A DNA stretch of 64,000 nt from Spinellus fusiger (lineage: Eukaryota > Mucoromycota > Mucoromycetes > Mucorales > Phycomycetaceae), in the NCBI GenBank assembly GCA_025094145.1, contig JALLLS010000006.1, forward strand, positions 1-64,000. Reading direction: 5' to 3'. The position numbers were made by a program, and so were the translations under genes. Under the pieces are notes generated by a model. The model had not been told where the DNA came from. It made no database searches and saw nothing but the letters and a program-made list of their open reading frames with translations. Positions 34,323 through 46,284 of the stretch are shown here, one piece after another. The number at the start of each line of letters is the position of its first letter. The stretch's first letter is position 1.

Positions 34323-35666
34323 ATCTCATTGCTGACTCTATTACATCATACATAATAATTTTATTACTATCCTTCTATACATTCTTGTAAGGTATTGTCG
34401 GCCTCTATTCTTTTGTTTTTAATAATATAATAAGTGATAATAAATTTCAGTCACTGAAACCACTAAGTATGTTCAAGGATTTGTGATCCTATTAGGACTT
34501 TATGATTTGTATATCAGCCATTATTTCAATGTTTAACATATGGATTGATATTTATGCTGTGTTACTTCTATCAGTGGTTAGTTCCTATAGTGTGGAGTTT
34601 GCTGTCCCAATTGAATCAGGCCAAAAGACAGTAGATATCAGTATGTGGATGTCTATGTACGTAGTCGATAATATTTTTAGACAATAAAGGTATCAATAAT
34701 AGTAATAATAATAATAGTAGTAGTAGTAATAGCAGTAGCAGTAGCAGTAGCAGGACGATCCGGACAACAGTTCATTTTAATATAGAAGACACTAATGGCA
34801 TAGCATTGCATAGCTAATGCATATAAAAAAATACTACTTCCAATAGATAGTAGATGATTATAGTCGACTAAATCTTTAAGCAGTTCTGGCAATTATATTC
34901 TTCTATTCACTGTGAATCAGTGCTTATGAATAACAGTCAAGCTACAGACAAAGTAATTATAGCATTCAATCTACAATCACATCAAGGCCAACAAACATAC
35001 CACCCCATCTCAGTAGGAACCAAGAAAGAGACATATGTATATTCATATAATCCATATTCTATCATTTTCAACAACAACAACAACAACAAAACGTGTCTGG
35101 TATGAACCACACTTTCTATGTATACGAACTGTACATAAAAATGTACCTGGACAGTACTGTCATTAGTAGAATAGAAAAAAAGAAGAAAAAAGAGGACACA
35201 TTACTACTGTTGATGTCATTAATTGACTCTGTTTTTTTTCTCTCTCTCAATACTATTCAAATCCAACTTGCCACTTCCACTCTGGGCACACTTATAGCAG
35301 CTGATTTTTCTGTTCAGAAATCAATGTCAATATCAAAATATCACTCACTCATGCATACACAAATATCCTCCCCATTCTTATGACAAGAGAATAAATTTCT
35401 CCTCATCTTAGCAAAAACAACCTGGAGGCCTGGTCTCGTTTCTTTTTTCTTTTTTTTCTTTTAAATTTATTTGTTCAGTAAATATGCCAGCAAAAATAGC
35501 AGAGAAAAGGGAAATTTCATTAGAAAAAAAAGAAAAAAGAAAAAACAGTTTCGAATCTCCGGCCATGGGCTCCACTCACCTGCATTTTACTTTAGTGATT
35601 CCCTTTTTGTCCGTTTTTATTTGCTCACTTTGTGTGGGCTGCAGAATTTTAATATATTTTTCGCCC
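34323..35666. other. Intergenic before the USP gene
   Basis: It contains an (AAT/AGT/AGC) trinucleotide run at 34,687-34,752, an (AAC)n run at 35,070-35,090 and T-rich stretches. An open frame in phase with the deubiquitinase gene extends back to 35484, but the ATG at 35667 gives the better N-terminus. Confidence 0.5.
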
Positions 35667-38085
35667 ATGGCGTCTTCATCCAATTACCATATTCCAGCGT
35701 TTGCTGCTGTAGCTGGAATGGTTGTGGCTGCCTCTGGTTATGCTCTATCATCAAACTCAACGGATACAAAAAGACGCAGAAGACGCATTGCAACAAAAAT
35801 CATGAAAGGTGACAAGAAACCTATAGCAATGTCTCTGAACTCATCCCTTTATATCTATATCTATCTATGAAAATAACACCACACACCACTACTATTGCCA
35901 ATACCATCATTACCACCTCTCTTATCACCACCAGAGCGTGACGGGAAATACATCCAAGGTCTAATCAACACCGGCAACTCATGCTTTATTAATTCCGTAC
36001 TGCAGGTAATAGCCAGCCTCATGCGTAGTTCTAATGTTCATTCTTATTGCAGGCCTTGGCTACCTTGAGCTGTCTTCGATCCTATCTTGTGAGTAACTAC
36101 CAATAACAAAAATACAAAGGGAACACTTCTCTCATAAACCATGAACAAAGGCTGAGCGCGTTGATGACCAAGGCGATGAGGCCAGAGAAAAACCAGTGAC
36201 TCAAAGTGCTTTTATTCTTAGCTCAGTTGCCTATGCTTTGTACACTACTATTGAGAGTAAGTACATCAATTACACCTACACCTACACCTACACCTACACC
36301 TACATCCACACCTACAACCACAACCACATCTACAACCACAACCACAACCACAACTACGGTATTGATATGTTTATGCTTAGCTCTTAATCGTCCCCTTGCT
36401 CGACCAAGATCTGCTCTTCCTACAGAAATTGTAGGGGCTTTGGAGAAAAGTACAAAAGGCACTATCAATAGAGACCAACAGGTAGAGTGGATTCTGTAGA
36501 AGCATATGGACTCATACAACGACTAGGATGCCCACGAACTCTTCCAAATCATTACAAGCACTCTTACTTCTGAGGAAGTAGTGCAATACAACACCCAAAC
36601 ATCTTCCCTATTAGATATAGGCACTCTTAGGCAAATGGCCATTGAGAATGTACGTGCAATAACACAAAACATTGGGTTGATTTGAACGGATAGGACATGT
36701 CATCCTCCGCCTCACTCGATAACTTTGAGACTTCTTCTGTATCTTCTGTTGGTACTATGGGATCCATGTGGAGTTCTTTTTCTGTATCAACAGTGGGTGG
36801 CCATCTCCATCCTCGCTCTCGTCGTCCTCGCAACCCATTCACTGGTCTTGCAGCTTCAAAAATCAGTTGTATGAAATGTGGCCATACTGTAAGTCATGTT
36901 GTAGGATGACAATAAAGGGCGATTGTGGATTTATTACTGGCTGGTTGAATAACCTGCTAATTGCCTGATTTCATTGTTAGGCACCTATTCGCCATCATAC
37001 ATTTGATAACATCTCCCTCACAGTACCTCGCACAGTAAGATGGATTTTCCTTTTCTCTCTTCTCTCTCTCTCTCTCTCTTCACAAGAGGGGCATCCATTT
37101 TACTGCTGATTAACTCATGGTGTGTGCTGTCGATAGTCTAGCTGTACCTTGGAAAGCTGTCTCGACACCTATACAAAGGTGGACACATTAACAGATTTCC
37201 AGTGTCGCAAGTGTGTGCTTATAGCAACAGCAGAGGGACTTTCACATGAGCTGGAGAAGCAAAGAACCACTGAAAAACACCAACAACAGAAATCTGAAGC
37301 TGTACAAAAACTAGAGAAGGATCTGCACAAACTAAAAGATGCTATCCACTTCAATGTTGAGGCTGCTTTGGTAAGCCAGTAGGGAGTGACTATAGGCGTT
37401 AACTCTGCTTGTTCAGCGTGGCATTTCCCTCACACCCCCTAGTACCATGGCAGCTACTACAAAGCAGACCATGTTTGCCAATCCACCCAAAGCGCTTTGT
37501 TTACATCTTTCTCGTTCTGTCTATCACTTTTCAGGAAACATCCAGAAAAACAGCTGCAATGTAAAGTTTTCTGAATTCCTCAATCTTTCACCCTACACTA
37601 CCAATGGATTCCTTAATACAGGTGATCCATCTGCTGCCTTGAGTTCACATATCACTGGTCAACCTATCCTCTCCCAATCTCGCACAAGTCGTACGAGTCT
37701 TGTTTATCTACGTAATATGGCAGGGGGCCAACACTTTGTGCACGGAAGAGATGGGTTAAATGTGGCCCTAAAGTCCAAGGAGGATGATGATCGTCGATTG
37801 ATTCGTAATGCATTGCCTTCCATGACATTGCCTTCTCTTCGTGGCATTCAATATCGCTTGAATGCTGTAATTGTTCATTACGGGAGTCACGACTCGGGAC
37901 ACTTTATTACCTACAGACGTAAGAAGTTGCCTACTGGTTTAGAGATCAAGGCTCCATTGGAGAGTACGGGAGCACGTCCACCTACTATGTTCTGGAGATG
38001 CAGTGACGAGGTCATTGACGAGGTTGATTTAGAAACTGTCTTGAAGAGTGAAGCCTACATGCTGTTCTATGAGCGTGATGTATGA
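35667..38085 (+). CDS. USP30/Ubp1-like membrane-anchored deubiquitinase
   Basis: Ubiquitin-specific cysteine protease with an N-terminal membrane anchor. Ten exons (35667-35808, 35935-36005, 36053-36088, 36151-36256, 36381-36481, 36527-36649, 36694-36888, 36981-37034, 37137-37370, 37417-38085) give 576 residues. The start MASSSNYHIPAFAAVAGMVV forms a single TM segment followed by a basic patch (KRRRRRIATK). Cys box: GLINTGNSCFINSVLQALAT (catalytic Cys). QQDAHELFQ follows the intron at 36,482. CMKCGH and CRKC Cys pairs form the zinc-binding insert. His box: VIVHYGSHDSGHFITYRR (catalytic His), then MFWRCSDE and AYMLFYER. The layout resembles USP30/Ubp1 (mitochondrial outer membrane or ER). The intron 36257-36380 carries a CCTACA-type repeat. 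Confidence 0.92.
36266..36352. repeat. CCTACA / ACCACA hexamer repeat in USP intron
   Basis: Run of CTACAC hexamers turning into ACCACA units. It creates spurious long frames on both strands. Confidence 0.85.
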
Positions 38086-38470
38086 ATACAGAATAAAACC
38101 TGTCTTTTCTATCTTTATGAGTGGTGTGCTGTTTTCTAACTGTATTCTCATCCAATCCACTTATTCAGCCTAGAGTATGGTGTTCTTCTATTTCATTGTT
38201 GATGTTGTTGATGTTGTTGTTATATATTATATATCATTATTATTATTAAAAAAAATACTTTCTAACTAATTGGTATCTTTATCAACACAAGACACCATTT
38301 ATAATACAATAGATCAGAGTATAGGAGTCTACTATGAATATGAATAAGAAATAAACACACATTGACTCTATTTTTACTTATTTTTAGTGCCTAGAAAATG
38401 ATGAGAATGAAGAAAAAAAAGAAAAAAAAGAAAAAAAAAAGAAAACTTGATAGGGTATCCATGTCTGAAT
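38086..38470. other. Convergent 3' regions USP / MAP1
   Basis: AATAAA at 38,092 just after the USP stop; TGTTGA repeats (38,195-38,215), (ATT)n and an A-rich GAAAAAAAAG stretch (38,411-38,443) near the MAP1 stop. No gene. Confidence 0.55.
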
Positions 38471-40171
38471 TTATGTGAGGATTTCTACACCTTGTTCAGT
38501 AACAAGAAGTGTGTGTTCAAACTGAGCAGAGCGCTTCCCATCCTTTGTTACAGCAGTCCAATTATCGGGCCTATGTGTATCCAAGTGAGTATTCTATTCA
38601 CTCTCCTTTCTTTCATGTTCCTTACCAAATCTCATCTCTCCAGGTACCTTCACAAATCATGGGTTCAATAGTAAAGACATGTCCTGCCTTCATTGTACCA
38701 ATGGCCTTGTTATCTAGTAAGAGAGAGAGTTCCATAAAGATAAGTATGTACGTCTATACATCTATACATCTATACGTCTATACGTCTATATAACTTACTT
38801 GCATAATGAGGAATATTAGGAGCACAGTGGAACAGCTGATTAATGCCATGACCGCAGAAAGTACGTACAACAGAGAATCCATTCTTTCTGGCATGGTCTT
38901 CAATGACATTTCCAAAATCCCGGTACTTTACACCAGGCTTTACTAGAATAGAAATAGCATTGAGTCCATGGGCCTTTTGCTGGTTGTTGTTCTTCAACTT
39001 ACCCATAGCAATGGCCTTTTCTAAACATTCGCGTGCAGTGTTGACGAGTTTCTTTCCAGCCTCATCCACTTTACCCACAAGATAGGTTTCATTCAGATCA
39101 CCGTGGAATCCACCGAGATAGCAAGTAACATCCAAATTGACAATATCACCTTCCTTCAAAGGGCGTTTATCAGGAATACCATGGCAAATAACTTCATTAA
39201 CAGAGCTAGTCTGGTGCATAAGCCAATGGTTGTATGTTTATTTTATGACTTACGTGCAGAGTGACTTGGGGAAGTTGTAATAGTTGAGGGGTGATGGATA
39301 AGCACCACGCTCAATAATAGCCTCGTGTACAATACGATCTATTATTACTACTGTTAGTAAACACTCTTATAGATACACTCTTACCAATCTCATCGGTAGT
39401 AATACCGGGACGAATGGCAGCAGCACCAATGTTCAAAGCCTCTCTACCAATCTATACCAATAACTCACTCTTAGCTGCAAATTCCCTTATCATTATAGAC
39501 TGCTTTCTCTTTACAGTAGCAAACCCACCTTGCACACTTTACGCATGCCTTCAATTTCCTCGGCATTCAATACTTTAATAGTGGTACTGCTTCGAACATC
39601 CTGCTCAGAGACAGGAATGCCTGGTACGACATGAACAGATACTGAATGACACTTTCTGCACACATCACCCTCTTCTATCTTATAAACATACCAGTTTCTG
39701 CATAATCAGCTAAAGAGATATAAATATATAAAAGAAAAGGTCAATTCACTATCACATACACATACACATACACATACACTTTACTTACGGCGAGGAATTG
39801 CTTCAGGTACACTTCTCTTAGGTGACAGAGGATAGGTTGCTCTGAGAGAGCCAGTGTATGAATAATAAGGGAATGGGTTATGTACTTCAGCTAAGAGTCT
39901 TTTGTAAGAAAGAATCATGCACAAAAACCACTTATCCACAGAGAACAAGACTTACTCTCCTTTTTGGCTGCGTGGACTACTTTGTGTGTACTCTAGGCTA
40001 TGAGTACAACCACTCTTTCTGAATCAATAAGCTTACCCAATTCTTCTTGAAACATTCCTGTGAGCAAAAGAACGAGTCTTTCATGCCCAACTTCAAGCAG
40101 GTAGGACACTGTAGTTTAGCAGGTTGGCCACATGCAGGAGACTCGCATATGTTGCTGCTAATGTCAGTCAT
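38471..40171 (-). CDS. MAP1: Methionine aminopeptidase 1
   Basis: Cytosolic metallo-aminopeptidase removing the initiator Met from nascent proteins. The multi-exon minus-strand gene starts [20 protein letters not shown] at 40171; this zinc-finger domain (CxxxxC...CPTC...[12 protein letters not shown]) is the ribosome-associated MYND-like region of type 1 enzymes. After two short exons come [60 protein letters not shown]. The catalytic part shows [20 protein letters not shown] (substrate His), [20 protein letters not shown] (metal Asp pair), [19 protein letters not shown] (metal His), [15 protein letters not shown] (metal Glu) and [15 protein letters not shown] (metal Glu). It ends EILT-TAA. 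It is divergent from the ASCC1-like gene. Confidence 0.93.
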
Positions 40172-40344
40172 GAAAGAAGAAACACAAGCCAAAGAGAAAA
40201 GAAAGAAAGAAGAAAAGAAAGAAGAAAAAAAAGAGAAAAGAAAAAAACAGAAAAACAGCACTACATACAACTACTAAGGAAGACAGATAGAGTGGCTTGT
40301 CAATAGGCTTTCATTTTCAGACACTAAGGCATAAGGTCACCATC
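40172..40344. promoter_or_regulatory. Divergent promoter MAP1 / ASCC1-like
   Basis: 173 bp between start codons, including a strongly purine-rich plus-strand run (GAAAAGAAAGAAGAAAAG type, 40,185-40,260). Confidence 0.5.
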
Positions 40345-41738
40345 ATGACTACGAGTATGGCAAAGTCAATGGCGAATGTTACGCTTGTTCAGTTGAACCA
40401 GCGCCATTACCGTATTCCTACAGCCTCTCTTTCTTATCAACAGGAAGCGAGAGAAGGTACAGTACAAAAGAAGAAGAAATGGATTTCTCACTTGCTGTTC
40501 TTTCTGCATAAAAGCACAAGAAGAGACAAATGCAGAACCCAGTACACTCTACACAGAAGCCATTATTATACACCGCCACCCTGTCAACAGAAACTACCAC
40601 GGCATGATTGTTGGTACTGCCTAGAGGTCTTCTTCTTTGTTCTCATTCTTTTCTAGGCAAAAAGGGCAGTACAATAAAGCGCCTCAAGATAGAGACAGGT
40701 GCACGCATTGATATCACCAAAGGCAAAGATACTATTATGATAAAAGGCACTCAGGATAACGTAGACAAGGCCATCCAGGCCATTGATGCCATGGTAGAAG
40801 AGGTAACCTGCTTACTGTGAACAGGATAGTGTAGAATCCACAGCCTCCCCTACTGATGCCAAAAGACATAGGCCTATCACCAAGCCAAGCCAACCCACTT
40901 TCTCTCTCTTTCTGTGGCTTCTCCTCTCACAGCTCGCAAGTTGGAGGAGTTCCACAGCTCAATTGTGTCCACAGCCCAAAACAGGGGCATCGATCCCTCT
41001 CTACTGGTGTCTTCTGCTAATCTCCACATCACATTGGGTGTCTTTAAGCTCATGTCTCAGTCTGACATTGAACAGGCAGTCAAGTATTTGAAGGATGAAA
41101 TACCTGCCGTGGTGGCCAGAGTCTTGCAGGGGGATCATCTGTCTGTCCATCTCCAGGGACTCCGGACCATGCAGCCAGATCCATGCAAGTCTGATTGTTT
41201 TCTTTTTTCTTTTTCTTTTCTTTCTATTGGTAATGGCCTATTCATTCTACTATAGCAAAGGCACAGGTTGTATATATTGAAGTCAAAGACAACAGTAAAC
41301 ACCAGACATTGGAGGCAATGTGCAGTAAGTGGTCTGTGCGTAGATCTATCTAGGCTAATATCAAATGACAGTGGCCATAAGAGAAGCCATGCAACCCTTT
41401 ACTATAAATGACAAGAAACCCTTCAAGGTAAATAAGAGTGGCTGTAGTCCTCTATTGATGGCTTCTGTTTTTTATAGATCCATACCACACTGATAAATAC
41501 TCGGTACCAAAAGACACAAGGGAGCTTAGAGGCATCAGATGCTTTGGAAACCCCTGATGCTTTGGAGGTGTCCGATGCATTGCAGAATAGAGGGACATTG
41601 GATGTGCGCTCTCTGCTCCAACGTCATGGTGCACTTGACTTGGGCAGTGTGGTTTTGAATAAGCTCCATTTGATGAGAATGGGCAGAACTGGGCCTGGAG
41701 ATACTTATGAGAGCATTGGTTCTATAATGTTATGCTGA
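40345..41738 (+). CDS. ASCC1-like protein: KH domain plus 2H phosphoesterase
   Basis: Relative of ASCC1 (activating signal cointegrator 1 complex subunit 1; alkylation repair and RNA handling). Six exons (40345-40456, 40657-40802, 40890-41184, 41256-41324, 41372-41427, 41478-41738) give 312 residues. The KH domain (about 38-85) has the GKKGSTIKRLKIETGARIDI loop. The 2H phosphoesterase (AKAP7/ASCC1 type) has both HxT motifs: HITLGV (about residue 125) and HTTLIN (about 225), with PTHFLSLSVASPL at its start. The intron 41185-41255 uses a GC donor (GCAAGT); only that phase gives PDP-SKAQVVYIEVKD. An unusual insert of repeated LEASDALETPDALEVSDALQ lies between the second HxT and the C-terminal LNKLHLMRMG. 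Confidence 0.88.
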
Positions 41739-42102
41739 AGGAGAAAGGAGTTACTTATATAATTTTATAGTCTCAACTATTCCGGATAATAAACTCTTGT
41801 AAGCTTGTATGTTATCTACTTGTTATATTAATACTATCATGGTATCCTTTTATTGGGTCTTATTATATATCTTGAATAGAAGAACGAGTCCACTCTTGCA
41901 CAAGTGATGTTGATGTTGATGTTGATGTTGATGATAATGGCAATGACAATAATAATAGTAATAATGGTGATAATAATAGTAATAATGATAATAATAATGA
42001 TAATAACAGCAATAATGATAATGGTAATGATAATAAACATACTATAGGAATAAGGGTAACAGCAATACCAGCAACAATGGCATACATCGACACTTGTTTT
42101 CT

Positions 42103-42139
<37 letters not shown>

Positions 42140-42150
42140 TTATAAGCACC
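41739..42150. other. Intergenic with AAT/GAT repeats
   Basis: Trinucleotide-like AATAAT/GATAAT/GTTGAT run at 41,905-42,030 and a CT run at 42,103-42,141. Open frames across them are repeat artefacts. Confidence 0.7.
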
Positions 42151-43128
42151 TCAAGTGTAGGCCTGCGAGGAGGAATTGTCCAATGGATGGCCAGTAGGAA
42201 TCATAGTAGCGTGTGGTTGTGATTCAGGATTATTTATTCTCACTCTGTACATCTCCAATCTATGCTCCAACTCTTGTATTCTATGCTGATGTGACCGTAG
42301 TTTATCATGAAGAAGTCGAATATGATCCACTGACTTTTTAAGAATAGTGCCTTTGTTTGTTCTGCTGACTTCAGGATCAGGCAACAGAGTGGCAAGCTCA
42401 CTGATACGGTCATTGATATTATTTCTCCTTCTTCGCTCTACCAAATTATGGGATTCCCGCCGCTTTCTCTTCTTTTCAAACAAGTGGTGCATACTATCCA
42501 ATCTCTGTCAATGCTCACGTGCTACTCATACCATTTGTATCTCTCTTTCTTCTTCTTTCTCTTTTTTTTGTGTCTTCTTATTTAATAGCAGGGACGCTAC
42601 TTACTTTTGTCGTTGTGTGTCGTCGTTAAAGCTATCGGGACTTGTAGGCTCCGAGGCCTTAGAGTGGCTGTTCTTGGTCTCCCAGTCCTCGTAGTAATAT
42701 CCCTGCTGGTGCTGCTGCTGCTGGTGCTGCTGGTGGGGTATGTCTTTATGAAAGGGCAGTGTGGGTGGGTCATAGGAGGACGAGTATGGCTGGGGTGACG
42801 AGGGCGCCCTGCTGTGGTGTGTGGGTGGTGGAGGCGGAGAATCATAACAGGACGAAGGAATGGGTGACTGGTGGAAGGCGCCGTTATCTTTTGGCGGGTC
42901 ACTTGTCTGCTGTTGGGCATGGAAGGCAGGATGGGCTTGGACGTTGTACATGAAGGCTGTTTGAGAAAGGAATGAGGAAAAGAGCAGTGTGTACAAGTGG
43001 TGAGCCCACTTTAAAATACAAATCCCGACCTTCATGGCTGTGGGTGAGCCTACTATTCTTCCCCTTGTTTGTGCAAGTAGCATGAATAGGTTTAATTCGG
43101 GCGTATCATAGATAGGCTCTATAGTCAT
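42151..43128 (-). CDS. bHLH-zipper transcription factor
   Basis: DNA-binding regulator. The last exon (42151 to about 42506) holds the b[23 protein letters not shown], with the H..E...R pattern that reads CACGTG E-boxes, then [12 protein letters not shown] (loop), [20 protein letters not shown] and a short leucine-zipper-like coil ([15 protein letters not shown]). The class resembles USF/MITF/Cbf1. The upstream exon (about 42603-43128) starts [20 protein letters not shown] and is Pro/Ser/Gln-rich ([21 protein letters not shown]), probably an activation region. A stretch at about 42,960-43,030 stays open but is hydrophobic and could be an intron. CACGTG occurs at about 42,515 in the gene's own last intron. 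Target genes are unknown. Confidence 0.85.
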
Positions 43129-44303
43129 TGTATAGCAGCATATATATTATCACAGTCTATAGTAATTCTTTATACTTAATAATAATACTTTATACTAGAG
43201 GAATACTTTGACCTGTAGGCTCACAATTCAAAGATAACAACCAAAGTGACTGTTGCCTGGAACCACACGATTTCCTATGAACAAAGGGGCCTTCTTTCTC
43301 TCTATACCATGCATTACTATAGCTGTAACTTTATAAATTCAATAGATGTAGACACCAGAACTATCATGAATAAAGAAAAGAGATCTATCTATTTTTATTA
43401 TTTAAATAAAATAATATTAAGGTACAACAACTACAAATGTACACTCATTCACTAAAAATAAAAATAAAAATAAAAATAAAAATAAAAAAGAGAGGTTAGC
43501 TGTAGGTTGAAATAGTTCAATTTCTTGTGATTTGCTTTATATTCTCAATATAACCTTCAAGCACTACTTATACTTTATTGATTTTAAACTTATCATTGAA
43601 CCTCTTCTTTCTGATGGGCCAACCCTGTCAATAGATAAAAGTTCATTGAATGTTCTACAAAGAAAAATATTGACTTTTATATTGTCAAGCTTATGTTGAT
43701 GTTCAAAGCTAACTATGTTAAAACTGGTATTACCAATGACTTGGAACAGTCCTACTGTTATATCAAAGTTATAATTAAACTGATCAGAATAATTTATATG
43801 TACTTGTCTAATGATTATATACTGCACTAAAGAGATAGGTTATAGGATACGTACTTTTAAAATGTATCATTTATCATTTGATATAAACTGTTTTAAAGCA
43901 CTCAACTACCCCATGAGTCATATATATATATGCATGTGCCCTCAGTAAAAACCCAAGACCCTAGTATTGAACATAAACTCACTCTATTAACTTCATAATT
44001 CCTTTTTCATTTAATGAGCAAAGACGTGTAGGGTCTATATCCTACTTCCAGACAATGGTTTTACAGAGAATATCTTGATATTAGAATTTATTTTGTTGAT
44101 AATTTAGAGTTTATATAGATACAATGACTGTACGTAAAAGCATGATAAAAACTAATTGAACTGTTAATATTAAATGAATTTAATAATGAGATAAAGTCTT
44201 AATAGAACTTCATTTAATATAGCTACCGATAGAAGATAGAGTGTATTTCAATTGACCAAAAGAATGTAATCGACGGTTTTAAATGCGGATTTTCTTTTAT
44301 TTA
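43129..44303. other. Intergenic, AT-rich
   Basis: It contains an AAAAAT repeat (43,454-43,488) and an 87-codon open frame on the minus strand (43564-43827) that I cannot relate to any family. TA-rich elsewhere. It ends at the TA target of the Tc1 element. Confidence 0.4.
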
Positions 44304-44305
44304 TA

Positions 44306-45679
44306 CACTCACGTAATAAGTGACTGGAAAAAATATTAATTTCCTTTTTTTATTCTTCAAAAATAAAATAGACCTCTTTTCTTTTCTTTTATAACTTATT
44401 CAAAAAATGTCTTCAAGCAATGAAAATCAGCCAACTCTTAGCCAAGAACATGAAGATACTTCTATTAAAAGAAGGGAGCATGATATGTTTATTAGAGGTC
44501 AAATCATTGGACAATGGAAAAGATATGCTACTTATCAAGAGATTTCTGACGATCTTGACATCCCAGTGAGCACAGTGGGCAGGATTATCCAATTGTATAA
44601 GAACAAAGGCATAAATCGACCTAAAGTGCGTACAGGAAGACCTGAAAAGGTTTCATCTACTTCAAAACTGGCAATTGTTTTATCTATTCGCAGAAACCCT
44701 ATGCAAACAATTGCATATCATTTGAAGAATATCAATGATGCAGGCGTGGATATTTGCCGTAGCACATTTGTAAAATACATGAATGAACTCGGGATTATTT
44801 TATTCTCACTATCAAGAAAACCTGATATGACATCTACTCACAAGCAAAGACTATTGGAATGGTGTAAAAACAAGGGTGATTGGCCAGTGGATAGGTGGAG
44901 TAACGTCGTTTGGTCTGATGAGTCTCGTTTCACAGTTGTAGGCAACGATAAAGGAACTAGAGTGATCAGAAAAATGGGTAAGAGGTATGAGGAGCGTCAT
45001 ACGCAAAGGACATATAAGTATAGCAAAGGTTCAGTCATGGTTTGGGGTTGCTTTTGGCGTGGAGGTATAGGACCTCTTGTACTCTTGGAGGGGTCAGTTG
45101 ATCAAGACAAGTATGTCAATGTACTTGCCAAATACTTTCTTCCCTGGTTCCAGAAATTGAAAAAGAACCTCAATGAGACCATGCTCTTCCAAGAAGACGG
45201 TGCTCCTTGCCATACTGGAGGATATAGCAGATGGTACAAACAGGAGAGATGTAGGATCGAAGGTTTTGATTTTTGGCCTGCACAAAGTCCAGATCTTAAC
45301 CCAATTGAACATGTTTGGGCTTATCTTGAAAAGAAGATCAATCCGCATCGAACAAGCATAGCCAATGCACAACAGCTTGAACAATGCTTGCGTAGTGAGT
45401 GGGAGAAGACTCCAAATGATTTTTTGGAAAATTTAGTTGATAGCATGCCAAGGAGGTGCTCTGCTGTGATAAAGAATAAAGGCTTTGCTACAAAGTACTG
45501 AGAAATATTTATATAATGAAAATGTAGATAATCATCTAAAGAACAACTGTTCCAAATCTCGTGTTATTCCATGAACTTTTTATTATGAACATCTTGGACT
45601 GATAGAAATACCTTTATTTTTCAAAAAAAAAAAATTCAAAAAAATTAATATTTTTTCAGTCACTTATTACGTGGGACTG
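44306..45679 (+). mobile_element. Full-length Tc1/mariner element (DD36E)
   Basis: 1374 bp, flanked by TA at 44304-44305 and 45680-45681. Terminal inverted repeats: left CACTCACGTAATAAGTGACTG, right (other strand) CAGTCCCACGTAATAAGTGA, both followed by AAAAAATATTAAT and a T-rich stretch. It carries one uninterrupted transposase gene. A decayed relative lies at 54,003-54,765. Confidence 0.92.
44407..45501 (+). CDS. Tc1/mariner transposase
   Basis: Intact 364-residue transposase. The N-terminal paired-like helix-turn-helix region (about 20-110) shows RGQIIGQWKRYATYQEISDD and STVGRIIQLYKNKG, then the GRPEK AT-hook-like motif. The catalytic domain has VVWSDESRFTV (first Asp), LFQEDGAPCHTGG (second Asp) and WPAQSPDLNPIEHVW (Glu). 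The second Asp and Glu are separated by 36 residues, so this is DD36E rather than the common DD34E. It ends DSMPRRCSAVIKNKGFATKY. The start ATG follows a T/A-rich leader 100 bp inside the left end. No stops or frameshifts, so it may still be active. Confidence 0.92.
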   Translation: MSSSNENQPTLSQEHEDTSIKRREHDMFIRGQIIGQWKRYATYQEISDDLDIPVSTVGRIIQLYKNKGINRPKVRTGRPEKVSSTSKLAIVLSIRRNPMQTIAYHLKNINDAGVDICRSTFVKYMNELGIILFSLSRKPDMTSTHKQRLLEWCKNKGDWPVDRWSNVVWSDESRFTVVGNDKGTRVIRKMGKRYEERHTQRTYKYSKGSVMVWGCFWRGGIGPLVLLEGSVDQDKYVNVLAKYFLPWFQKLKKNLNETMLFQEDGAPCHTGGYSRWYKQERCRIEGFDFWPAQSPDLNPIEHVWAYLEKKINPHRTSIANAQQLEQCLRSEWEKTPNDFLENLVDSMPRRCSAVIKNKGFATKY

Positions 45680-45681
45680 TA

Positions 45682-46284
45682 TATGTTTAAGATCCTTACT
45701 GTGTGTTGAATAAAGTTTTTATTTTATTATACAATAACTGTATAGCAACGCTTTGATTAAATACCAAAAGTCTATACAAAACTAGTATTATAGCACACTT
45801 CTATAACAATATAACATTCTAAACAATGGTTGAATGGAATCTATCAATAAAACTAGATAGTTTTGATATCAAAAATAGATAAACAGCTAGATATGTAAGT
45901 TAGTGATAGATGTTTAGACAGATGAGCCTCTCTTACCTGCATCAATGATATGCTACCAGGAGAAGTGTCTTGCTGTAATTACGCTACTTTCGTAGTGTCA
46001 AACATGTATCCATCAGATCACTAACTACAATTTCACTAGGGGCACAGACAGTAGGTCTGTTACCAGCATTAATCGAAGATTCAATACCGGATTCCCACAT
46101 CACAGCAAGCAACTTCATTTGTTACTAATCAAAGAAGGTCAAAGCCATAGTATGCAGTGTAAAGCGCTAAGCTAATAGATAGATTGTATCTTTATATCTT
46201 TTTATTTAATTGGTTAACACATGAAGTATATCACTTGAATAACAATCATCACGTGGTTTCAAATTATCAGAAACAGTCACTCTA
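45682..46284. other. Intergenic
   Basis: AT-rich, between the Tc1 element and the next TIR fragment. Nothing recognised. Confidence 0.4.

Noticed and set aside
35540..35580. tRNA-like TTCGAATCTCCGG string
   Set aside because: No matching acceptor, D or anticodon stems around it.
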